DNA of 7,462 bases. Source: CAVPRW01 sp046727435 [NCBI: bacterium]. GTDB lineage: Bacteria > Tectomicrobia > Entotheonellia > J063. This document shows, piece by piece, positions 1-5,780 of the stretch; position 1 is the stretch's first letter, and each line of letters starts with the position of its first letter. The notes under the pieces were generated by a model. That model did not search any database and was not told where the DNA came from. It saw only the letters and a list, made by a program, of their open reading frames with translations. A program made the position numbers and the translations under genes. The stretch is taken from NCBI GenBank assembly GCA_046727435.1, contig JBKPCR010000112.1, forward strand, positions 1 to 7,462, given 5' to 3'.

Positions 1-517
1 GAATACGGTCCTCGCAGGCACGCTCGCGCACATTGTACGGGATCTGGATGCTGTGGATGCGCCCACTACGCATGATGTCCAGCATCGTCGGATAGGCGCT
101 GGTTGAGTAATGGGTAATACCGATGAGACCGATGCGCCCCCCATCCCGCAGTCGCTCGAGCGTCCCCAGATGTGTGCGCCAATCGACCAGATTATGGATC
201 TGCAGGACATCAATGTAGTCAGTTTTGAGCAGGCGGAAGGAGTTGTCGATCTGGGCTTCGCCCTGAGCCCGACCGTGGCACCAGACCTTGGTAGCGAACT
301 GAAAACGCTCCCGGCAGCCCTCGGTGGTTCGGCCAATCACCTGCTCACTCTGGCCGTACATCGGCGATGAGTCGACAAACGTCACCTGTGCGGCGATGCA
401 GCGCTCGACGATCTGACGCCGTACCGCGATGTCGTGTTCGGCGCTGACATCAAAAGTTCTGGCGGTTCCCAGGCCGATGACCGGCACCCGCAGGCTGCCA
501 AGCTGACGAAATTCCAT
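1..517 (-). CDS. Aldo/keto reductase, C-terminus cut by window edge
   Basis: NAD(P)H-dependent oxidoreductase of the aldo/keto reductase superfamily, a cytoplasmic TIM barrel. The visible 172 residues start MEFRQLGSLRVPVIGLGT, the usual AKR opening. The family's catalytic tetrad is all present: Asp49 and Tyr54 in FVDSSPMYGQSE, Lys77 in FATKVW and His108 in VLQIHN. The GRIGLIGITHYS segment after residue 127 is the standard barrel strand before the cofactor site. AKRs usually run near 300 residues, so the last 40% lies outside the window. The ATG follows the stop of the UGSC selenoprotein gene by 12 nt, and no strong Shine-Dalgarno is visible (only a weak GAGAG upstream), so translational coupling is plausible. 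The substrate cannot be inferred from sequence. Its place as third gene behind the UGSC pair suggests, but does not prove, a shared pathway. Confidence 0.93.
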   Translation of the reverse strand, partial: MEFRQLGSLRVPVIGLGTARTFDVSAEHDIAVRRQIVERCIAAQVTFVDSSPMYGQSEQVIGRTTEGCRERFQFATKVWCHGRAQGEAQIDNSFRLLKTDYIDVLQIHNLVDWRTHLGTLERLRDGGRIGLIGITHYSTSAYPTMLDIMRSGRIHSIQIPYNVRERACEDRI

Positions 518-529
518 CCTAGGCTCTCG

Positions 530-1087
530 CTATCGTTCGACCTGCCCCGTCAACAGGACACGGACCACCTGGTCGGCTATGTGTTGGGCTCCAGCCTCAA
601 TCTCGGCATCGGTGAGGGTCGACAATGGGTGTGGCATGTAGATTACCGGATAGTTGGGGACTCCCCACACCGTGGCTGTCGCTTGCCCGGTAGTCACGAA
701 GTGATCGGTGCAGATGGTCGCCGCCGGGATCCCAGCGCGATCGAGGTGAATGCCGTCGTGCACACTGCACGAGCTGCACGAGCCTCAGTCGCCAACCCCA
801 ACGATCACCAGATCGCAGGTGGTGGCGAGTTCTTTGATCGCCTCGGGGGCAGCTGGCTTCGAGGCCGATGGTTTGCGATGGTGCACGATATTGGTGAAGC
901 TATACCGGGCGTTGAGGATGGCGGCGACCGAATCCAACATGTTGTCCGCCTTCGATTTGCTATTGTCGAGCAACCCCACCCGCTTCTCCCGCAGACTCGA
1001 CAGCCGCGGCGCCAGGGCCGATTCTGCCACCGTGGCTTCATTCACCGGACTGATCAGCACCAGCTTCGGAACACTATCTGTTGGCAT
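530..1087 (-). CDS. UGSC-family selenoprotein (in-frame UGA = selenocysteine)
   Basis: A 185-residue cytoplasmic protein if UGA at 787-785 is read as selenocysteine 101. The frame is open on both sides of that codon: 100 residues before it, ending VIVGVGD, and 84 after it, beginning GSCSSCSVHDGI. The joined motif GVGD-U-GSCSSCSVHD is the defining signature of the UGSC (seleno)protein family, whose members carry Sec or Cys at this position. The family-typical segments SALAPRLSSLREKRVGLLDN and HHRKPSASKPA lie upstream, and TICTDHFVTT followed by NYPVIYMPHP lies downstream. This argues against a frameshift or pseudogene. A second redox pair (Cys104, Cys107) sits beside Sec101, suggesting thiol/selenol redox or conjugation chemistry, but no reaction is established that I know of. 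The ATG has a GAGAGG Shine-Dalgarno 7 nt upstream. The gene lies 13 nt after the Cys-rich partner gene and 12 nt before the aldo/keto reductase. Automatic annotation would split it into two short ORFs (1087-785 and 763-530). Confidence 0.9.
756..772 (-). promoter_or_regulatory. Putative bacterial SECIS hairpin
   Basis: Just 3' of the UGA the minus-strand RNA can form a perfect 7-bp stem: UCGUGCA (772-766) with UGCACGA (762-756), closing on the loop GUG (765-763). If the last A-U pair opens, the loop is AGUGU. Bacterial SECIS elements need a small apical loop with a G in its first two positions, about 16-37 nt after the UGA. Here the G at 765 is the 20th nucleotide after UGA, and it is followed by U as in the E. 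coli fdhF loop. The element lies inside the coding sequence, as expected for bacteria. SelB binding is inferred. Confidence 0.65.
785..787 (-). other. UGA recoded as selenocysteine
   Basis: The codon is TGA on the minus strand (787 to 785). It falls exactly at the U of the family's U-G-S-C motif, between Asp100 and Gly102, with family-like sequence continuing in the same frame to a TAG at 532-530. Reading it as Sec is inferred from motif position, intact downstream frame and the hairpin that follows. The selA, selB, selC and selD genes it would need are not in this window. Confidence 0.88.
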
Positions 1088-1100
1088 AGTCCGCCCTCTC

Positions 1101-2195
1101 TTATGAATGACGTGAACGCCAGGCGATGGGCCAGGTGACGGCGGTCGATGATACCTTTGGTCCCCAGCTCGGGATCACCGCACTCATGGCGCCCTCGTCC
1201 CCGCCGGCTGCGACAATCATGAGGTCCTCCGGGCGCTCAACCACCGAGACATACTGCTGCTCGTCGCCCGGCTCGACTGCGCCGGGTAAGCCGCCACCAC
1301 GTTTCAAATCGGCGACCGTCCGGCGCGCATGCTCGCTCAAGTAGGTGCGCACATCGCGCTTGGCCCAGCCGTGGCGGGAGATGGTATGCATATGCTCAGC
1401 GGCGACGACGATGACCATTTCCCCCTGGCGTGTGCCACTGGCGCTGTCGGCCACCGATCCCGAGGTGGTCAACGACGTCCCCAGGCTCGACATGGCGTCA
1501 GCAATCGTCGTTAGAACCCCTTCGGGCGTATGGCTCAAGCCATTGCGTACTTGCCGCGGTCCCTCACAGGCAAAGATGGTGACGGCGCTGGCTTCAGGGG
1601 CGAGACCACGCTCGACATGCAGCGGCAGCCAAGAGCTGTCCTGGGCATTCTCCGCGATACAATAGGTATACTTGCCAGGGTGACCCAGGCATGAGCGATC
1701 GAACAAACCTGGGATAGCGCCGCAGGTGTTCATCAACACCAGTCGCACGGCACGGCCGATGGTGGCGTTGGCACGATTGCCTGGTCCAAACAGATTGTTG
1801 CGACAGTTGATCTGCAGGTCCTCGACGACCGGACCGTTGACGATGACCAAAATCGCTGATCCGCCCAGGCTGGCCGAGGGACCCACCAGATTGAACGGCG
1901 GCTGCAGCATCGCTTCCACGGCCGCAATGACCACGGGAGCATATTCGGGCAGGCATCCCGCCATCACTGCATTGGCGACGACCTGTTCCACAGTCACCCG
2001 CCGCCTCCGCTCAGGAACCATGCCCAACATCTCGTCGCGTCTACGCTCAACGTGGGCTAGAAAGGCCGCCACCCGCTCCTCCGTTGGTGGGATGACCGGA
2101 AGCCCGTCGGTCCAGCCCTGCTGATAGCAAAACTCGATGGCGGCGATTGGGTCGATGGCCTCGCGTCCGGTCACCTCAAGCGTTGCCTGCGCCAT
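1101..2195 (-). CDS. Conserved cysteine-rich partner protein of UGSC selenoprotein
   Basis: 364 residues, no signal peptide or membrane segment seen, so probably cytoplasmic. I recognise it as a conserved protein of the kind found next to UGSC-family genes, but know no assigned function. Visible landmarks are GWTDGLPVIPPT at residues 27-38, NAVMAGCLPEY around 75-85, GGSAILVIVNGP around 111-122, and FGPGNRANATIGRA with LMNTCGAIPG around 136-163. The C-terminal stretch is GGDEGAMSAVIPSWG. At least seven cysteines (23, 81, 131, 158, 169, 179 and one in FACEGP) fit a thiol-redox or metal-binding role, which is inference. An upstream GTG at 2204 is in frame but overlaps the Shine-Dalgarno; ATG at 2195 has GAGGAG 8 nt upstream and is preferred. 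It is the first gene of the unit and ends 13 nt before the selenoprotein start. Confidence is high for the gene, low for any function. Confidence 0.85.
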   Translation of the reverse strand: MAQATLEVTGREAIDPIAAIEFCYQQGWTDGLPVIPPTEERVAAFLAHVERRRDEMLGMVPERRRRVTVEQVVANAVMAGCLPEYAPVVIAAVEAMLQPPFNLVGPSASLGGSAILVIVNGPVVEDLQINCRNNLFGPGNRANATIGRAVRLVLMNTCGAIPGLFDRSCLGHPGKYTYCIAENAQDSSWLPLHVERGLAPEASAVTIFACEGPRQVRNGLSHTPEGVLTTIADAMSSLGTSLTTSGSVADSASGTRQGEMVIVVAAEHMHTISRHGWAKRDVRTYLSEHARRTVADLKRGGGLPGAVEPGDEQQYVSVVERPEDLMIVAAGGDEGAMSAVIPSWGPKVSSTAVTWPIAWRSRHS

Positions 2196-2203
2196 GCCTG
2201 TCA

Positions 2204-2209
2204 CTCCTC
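2204..2209 (-). promoter_or_regulatory. Shine-Dalgarno deciding the partner-gene start
   Basis: GAGGAG lies 8 nt before the ATG at 2195. The alternative in-frame GTG at 2204 begins inside this motif, so the ATG is the likelier start. Confidence 0.75.
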
Positions 2210-2220
2210 ACTCGGGGGGC

Positions 2221-2254
2221 ATCGGTGCCAGCTGGGTGAGCCAAGCTGGCCGAT
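2221..2254 (-). promoter_or_regulatory. Leader hairpin in 5' UTR of the UGSC operon
   Basis: An inverted repeat has perfect 7-bp arms, GCCAGCT (2227-2233) and AGCTGGC (2244-2250), separated by 10 nt. Four more pairs (ATCG at 2221-2224 with CGAT at 2251-2254) extend it beyond a 2-nt bulge. It sits between the predicted transcription start (about 2258) and the Shine-Dalgarno at 2209-2204, so it would fill most of the leader RNA. It could be an operator if it acts as DNA, or a translational or stability element if it acts as RNA. It matches no riboswitch class I recognise. Confidence 0.5.
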
Positions 2255-2265
2255 CGTCGTCGACG

Positions 2266-2294
2266 AGTGTACTGGGGTTTGTGAGAGGTGTCAA
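2266..2294 (-). promoter_or_regulatory. Sigma-70-like promoter of the UGSC operon
   Basis: Minus strand: a perfect -35 TTGACA (2294-2289), a 17-nt spacer and a -10 TACACT (2271-2266, four of six consensus bases). Predicted start is near 2258, giving a leader of about 60 nt before the ATG at 2195. It is correctly placed and oriented for the partner gene, the selenoprotein and the aldo/keto reductase. Confidence 0.7.
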
Positions 2295-2316
2295 CGATGT
2301 CGAGTGGTATACTCCG

Positions 2317-2349
2317 CTTGCAATCGGCTTTCTCCCGCCAATCGCCAAG
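2317..2349 (-). terminator. Hairpin downstream of the aminotransferase gene, possible terminator
   Basis: In the minus-strand RNA, CUUG plus CGAUUGGC (2349-2337) pairs with GCCGAUUG plus CAAG (2328-2317) around an 8-nt loop GGGAGAAA. This makes 12 pairs with two G-U wobbles and one bulged G. It lies about 85 nt after the aminotransferase stop and before the promoter of the next unit. No U-tract follows, so intrinsic termination is doubtful. It could be a 3'-end stabiliser or part of factor-dependent termination. Confidence 0.3.
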
Positions 2350-2434
2350 ACGAGACGGCAGCGATGAAGGGAACTGACAGTAGCATGCGCAGAGCGCCCG
2401 TGCCCATGGCGCAAGAAGGCATCACCGCTGTCGA

Positions 2435-3373
2435 TTACGCCGTCACTAACACCTTTTGGTAGATCGGCGTGCGCCATTCGGCATGTTTGTCGGTGGTGCC
2501 GCGCACCACACGTAGATAGTGCTGCAAAATCTCCTGGGTGATGGGACCGGGTTGTCCATTGCCGACGGGAAAACGATCCACGCTGAGGATGGGGGTGACT
2601 TCATAACCGCTGCCGCAGAAAAACGCTTCATCGGCCACGTAGACCTGCGTGCGATCGATCTCCTGCTCCTTCACCGTGAGACCCATTTCTTCTTGGAACA
2701 GTTGCATCAGCGTGACACGGGTGATACTTTCCAGGATGTCAGCCGTGGTGGGCGGGGTAATCACCTCGCCTTTACGCACCATGAAGAACGACGCACCTGA
2801 GCCCTCGGCCACATGCCCCTGGGAGTTCAGGAGGATTGGTGCGTCGTACCCATCCACTGTTGCCTGCAAGCTCGCCAGGCGACCATTCTGGTAGTTGGCG
2901 CCGCATTTCAGGCGAATGGGAATAGCGTTATCCGAGGTGCGCACCCACGAACTGATGCAGCAGTGCATGCCTTTGCCCTCGTCGGTGAGGCGGCCACGGC
3001 GACGGAAGATGAGATACACCCCCACGGGCTCGGTCGAGGTGAGGCCCTCGGCGTCGACGTAGGCCACCAGGTAACCGTGGGCATCTTCCTTGAAATTATT
3101 GCCCTTGATGACCTCGCGCAGCGCTTCTTCCAGATCGGCGGGAGCATATGGCACCGAGAAGCGCATCATTTTCATCGACTCGGACCACCGCATGAAATGC
3201 TCCTGAAGCCTGAAAGCATAGGCGTCTTGCCTATCGTCGTTCCAATAGATACGAATGCCCTCAAACACGTTGGTGGCGTAGAACGCCGCGGCGGTCGAGA
3301 CGTGGATGGTCGCGTTCTGATACGGCACCAGTTGACCATTCATCCAGAGGTACTGCGGCAAGGCTGGTGGCAT
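2435..3373 (-). CDS. ilvE: Class IV PLP aminotransferase, branched-chain type
   Basis: Likely the branched-chain amino acid aminotransferase, which reversibly transfers the amino group between glutamate and the 2-oxo acids of valine, leucine and isoleucine, in the cytoplasm. With the preferred start it has 312 residues, close to E. coli IlvE (309). Class IV marks are the N-terminal LWMNGQLVPY, FEGIRIYW near residues 37-44, and Lys156 in RLKCGANYQNGRLA, which aligns with the PLP-Schiff-base lysine. Glu190 in VAEGSGASFF is the residue that contacts the PLP ring nitrogen in this fold, and GEVITPP follows. DEAFFCGSGYEVTPI near the C-terminus is also typical. Two in-frame ATGs occur, at 3379 and 3373; AAGGAG ends only 2 nt before the first but 8 nt before the second, so 3373 is chosen. 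It is divergent from ispG. A D-amino-acid or aminodeoxychorismate-type relative is less likely given the length and the FEGIR motif. Confidence 0.85.
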   Translation of the reverse strand: MPPALPQYLWMNGQLVPYQNATIHVSTAAAFYATNVFEGIRIYWNDDRQDAYAFRLQEHFMRWSESMKMMRFSVPYAPADLEEALREVIKGNNFKEDAHGYLVAYVDAEGLTSTEPVGVYLIFRRRGRLTDEGKGMHCCISSWVRTSDNAIPIRLKCGANYQNGRLASLQATVDGYDAPILLNSQGHVAEGSGASFFMVRKGEVITPPTTADILESITRVTLMQLFQEEMGLTVKEQEIDRTQVYVADEAFFCGSGYEVTPILSVDRFPVGNGQPGPITQEILQHYLRVVRGTTDKHAEWRTPIYQKVLVTA

Positions 3374-3381
3374 ACACATGT

Positions 3382-3387
3382 CTCCTT
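3382..3387 (-). promoter_or_regulatory. Shine-Dalgarno deciding the aminotransferase start
   Basis: AAGGAG on the minus strand is 8 nt from the ATG at 3373 and only 2 nt from the upstream ATG at 3379. The spacing favours 3373 as the start. Confidence 0.7.
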
Positions 3388-3470
3388 CATATCTACCATA
3401 TCTGCGTTGGGCCAGGGCTATAGGCGGCGAAGATGGCCTTCAGCGTACCAGGTTTGCGGCATCAAGTCTA

Positions 3471-3505
3471 CCCTCACTCCAGCCCTGTCCCCGTGGGGGA
3501 GGGAG
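3471..3505. repeat. Degenerate copy of a dispersed GC-rich hairpin repeat
   Basis: The 35 bp from CCCTCACTCCAGC to the GGGGGAGGGAG end match the reverse complement of 5102-5136 at 28 of 35 positions by eye. Both have CCCTCAC-CCAGC followed by a small C-rich/G-rich inverted repeat; here TCCCC and GGGGA flank a short loop. It lies in the divergent region between ilvE and ispG, just upstream of the ispG promoter. Such short palindromic repeats are common in several environmental bacterial genomes. No transposase is linked to it. Confidence 0.7.
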
Positions 3506-3517
3506 AACAGGCGTTGC

Positions 3518-3546
3518 TTTACCGGTCGGCGTCCCCATGGTATACT
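3518..3546 (+). promoter_or_regulatory. Extended -10 promoter of ispG
   Basis: The -10 is TATACT (3541-3546, five of six consensus), preceded by TGG (3538-3540), which makes an extended -10 TGn. A weak -35 TTTACC (3518-3523) is 17 nt upstream. A start near 3553 would leave a leader of about 67 nt before the ATG at 3620. Its TGGTATACTCC core also occurs at 2305-2315. Confidence 0.6.
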
Positions 3547-3619
3547 CCCCCCCTGTGGGTCATCAGCGGGTGTGAGGAACGGGGCAGATCGATATCGCGT
3601 TCATAAGGGATGAGGGCCT

Positions 3620-5779
3620 ATGATCTCAACGCTGCCGTATTGCGCCAGTCCATGTCATTACCAGCGCCGCCAGACGCGTGTGGTGTCTGTGGGAGATGTG
3701 CCGATGGGTGGGACCTACCCCATCCGCGTCCAGTCGATGACAACGACGGACACGTGCGATACTGAGGCGACTGTCAAGCAGATCATCCGGCTCGTCGAGG
3801 CCAACTGCGAAATCGTCCGAGTCACCGCCCCGTCGATCCGTGACGCCGAGAATTTGCGGGAAATCAAGGCCGCGCTGAGCCGGCAAGGAATTAAAGTCCC
3901 CCTTGTAGCTGACATTCATTTCACCCCCAACGCCGCTCTGATCGCCGCCGACTACGTCGAGAAGGTGCGCATCAATCCAGGCAACTACGCCGATCGCAAG
4001 CTGTTCCAAATCAAAGAGTACAGTGACAACGAGTACGAGGCGGAATTGGAGCGTCTGGAAAAGGCCTTCAAGCCGCTAGTGCTGAAGTGCAAGCACAACG
4101 GCGTCGCCATGCGGATCGGCACCAATCACGGATCGCTGTCTGACCGCATCATGAATCGCTATGGCGATACCCCGCTGGGCATGGTCGAGTCGGCGTTGGA
4201 GTTCGTACGTATCTGCGAGACCTATGGCTTCCGCGATATCGTCCTGTCCATGAAGGCATCCAATCCACAGGTGATGATCCAGGCCTATCGGTTGCTGGCC
4301 GCGCGTATGGATGAGCTGGGCATGGACTACCCATTCCATTTGGGAGTGACCGAGGCGGGGGATGGCGAGGATGGACGCATCAAATCAGCGATCGGCACTG
4401 GGGCACTGCTGGATGACGGCATCGGCGATACCGTGCGGGTGTCCCTCACCGAAGACCCGGTGGCCGAGGTGCCCGTCTGTTACGCGTTGATCAAACCCTA
4501 TAACGATCGACTCCAACACCTCCCAGCCTCCCAGCCAGAGGGCATCGACCTGCGATCGCGCGCGTGTCCGTTGAACGGCCTCGAGATCTCTGAAGCGCGG
4601 AACCCCTATGAGTATGGCCGGCGGTTCGCACGCTGGCTCGATGTCGGTGGGCTGCGGTTAGGTGGGTCCTATCCGGTGCGTGTCGAGCTGGCGCCGCGTA
4701 TCCCGCTGGCGGAGGTCGCAAACCTCATGTACGAGATCGAGGCGCTCGTGCAGCCGGGACGTAAGGAGCTGCCTCCGTGCGAGATCATCCAGTTGCGGGT
4801 CGAGACCGAGCCTGATATTAAGGCCTGTATCGCCGTTGCACAGGGGCTGCGCGCCCGTGGCCTAATGGCGCCGCTAGCGGTCAACGTGTCGTCGGCGCTT
4901 CCAGGGTGGACGCGACTCTTGCCCTATGTCGCGAAGCTGAACGTCAGCCCCGCTCCTCACGCGGACGAGTCCGTGTGGGCTGATCGGTTAGGGGAGCTGA
5001 TCGAAGCGGTGAAAGCAGCCGGTCGCGCCCTGCAGTGGAACCTGAGCCCGGCATGTATTCCCTCCCCCTCGACGGGGGAGGGCGAGGATGGAAGGAGTAT
5101 ACCCCCTCTCCCTCCGGGAGAGAGCTGGGGTGAGGGAAGAACGCTCGCAGAACTTGTCAACACTGCCATGGCGCTTGCCCATCTCTGCCGGGCGCACACG
5201 TTCGATGGCTATCTGATGGCCATTGATGGGGTGCCAACGATCCCAGCCTACCGCCTCCTGGCCGCAGAGCTAGCTGCTGCAGGATTGGAGACCCCCTTGA
5301 CGCTGAAAACCTCACGGTATGCCCCAGAGGACGCGCTGCTGTGCGCCTCACTCACGCTGGGATCGCTCCTGTGTGACGGCTTTGGGGATGTTATCGAGGT
5401 GGGGAGCGACCTCCCTTCAACCGATGCCCTACGTTTGAGCTACAATATCTTGCAAGGGGCGCGGCGGCGCATCTCGAAGACGGAGTTCATCTCCTGCCCA
5501 TCGTGCGGTCGCACGCAATTCGACCTGGAGACGACGACCCAGCGCATCAAGTCTCAGACCAACCATCTGACCGGGGTGAAGATCGCCATTATGGGCTGCA
5601 TCGTGAATGGGCCGGGGGAGATGGCCGATGCCGATTTCGGCTACGTCGGAGCGGGTCCAGGAAAGATCAACCTCTATGTCGGCAAGGAGTGCGTCGAGCG
5701 CAACATCGCTTTCGAGCTCGCCGATCAAAAGCTCATCGAGCTGATCAAAGCCCAGGGCAGGTGGATTGAGCCTGCGTGA
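3620..5779 (+). CDS. ispG: 4-hydroxy-3-methylbut-2-enyl diphosphate synthase, large three-domain form
   Basis: IspG (GcpE) converts 2-C-methyl-D-erythritol 2,4-cyclodiphosphate to HMBPP, the penultimate MEP-pathway step for isoprenoids, using a [4Fe-4S] cluster and an external electron donor. At 719 residues it is the large form known from plants, Chlamydia and some other bacteria, not the roughly 370-residue E. coli form. The first TIM barrel carries GGTYPIRVQSMTTTDT (30-45), VADIHF and KVRINPGNY, then IGTNHGSLSDRIM and SMKASNP. A central insert domain spans roughly 300-600. The C-terminal reductase-like domain binds the cluster with Cys626 and Cys629 (SCPSCGRTQFD), Cys660 (IMGCIVNGPGE) and Glu667; the Cys-to-Glu spacing of 7 equals E. 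coli's. GAGGG precedes the ATG by a few nt, and the N-terminus YCASPCHYQRR matches family starts. A dispersed repeat inside the gene encodes about residues 481-507. The gene is monocistronic here and converges on the downstream minus-strand gene. Confidence 0.97.
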   Translation: MISTLPYCASPCHYQRRQTRVVSVGDVPMGGTYPIRVQSMTTTDTCDTEATVKQIIRLVEANCEIVRVTAPSIRDAENLREIKAALSRQGIKVPLVADIHFTPNAALIAADYVEKVRINPGNYADRKLFQIKEYSDNEYEAELERLEKAFKPLVLKCKHNGVAMRIGTNHGSLSDRIMNRYGDTPLGMVESALEFVRICETYGFRDIVLSMKASNPQVMIQAYRLLAARMDELGMDYPFHLGVTEAGDGEDGRIKSAIGTGALLDDGIGDTVRVSLTEDPVAEVPVCYALIKPYNDRLQHLPASQPEGIDLRSRACPLNGLEISEARNPYEYGRRFARWLDVGGLRLGGSYPVRVELAPRIPLAEVANLMYEIEALVQPGRKELPPCEIIQLRVETEPDIKACIAVAQGLRARGLMAPLAVNVSSALPGWTRLLPYVAKLNVSPAPHADESVWADRLGELIEAVKAAGRALQWNLSPACIPSPSTGEGEDGRSIPPLPPGESWGEGRTLAELVNTAMALAHLCRAHTFDGYLMAIDGVPTIPAYRLLAAELAAAGLETPLTLKTSRYAPEDALLCASLTLGSLLCDGFGDVIEVGSDLPSTDALRLSYNILQGARRRISKTEFISCPSCGRTQFDLETTTQRIKSQTNHLTGVKIAIMGCIVNGPGEMADADFGYVGAGPGKINLYVGKECVERNIAFELADQKLIELIKAQGRWIEPA
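5060..5138. repeat. Two hairpin repeats inserted in frame within ispG
   Basis: Two adjoining GC-rich inverted repeats lie in the coding sequence. The first has 9-bp perfect arms CCCTCCCCC (5060-5068) and GGGGGAGGG (5074-5082) around a 5-nt loop. The second has 7-bp arms CTCTCCC (5106-5112) and GGGAGAG (5116-5122) around TCC, and continues into CTGGGGTGAGGG. Read in the gene frame they encode PSPSTGEGEDG and PPLPPGESWGEGR, a low-complexity Pro/Gly/Glu peptide unlike the rest of IspG. The second unit is the inverted counterpart of 3471-3505. Confidence 0.8.
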
Positions 5780-5780
5780 G

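Noticed and set aside
530-1087. Interpretation as a pseudogene or two separate small genes split by a stop
   Set aside because: The frame is unchanged across the UGA, the stop falls on the family's Sec position, and the second short ORF's ATG/GTG starts lie inside the conserved motif with no proper ribosome site.
434-1138. 234-residue plus-strand ORF
   Set aside because: It lies antisense to the selenoprotein gene and has no recognisable protein character. It is a GC-rich shadow frame.
2305-2313. TGGTATACT as a plus-strand promoter
   Set aside because: It has a good extended -10 shape but no plus-strand gene follows; it would only transcribe antisense to ilvE. Listed as part of a repeated 10-mer instead.
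2208-2477. 89-residue minus-strand ORF between ilvE and the partner gene
   Set aside because: It overlaps the end of ilvE and the promoter of the next unit, and shows no family motif.
2813-3613. 266-residue plus-strand ORF over the aminotransferase
   Set aside because: Antisense shadow of a gene with clear class IV aminotransferase motifs. Its tail reads through the repeat and the ispG promoter.
5060-5138. Hairpins in ispG as a transcription terminator or end of the gene
   Set aside because: The reading frame continues through them to the essential cluster-binding cysteines 626, 629 and 660, so they are within a functional coding sequence.
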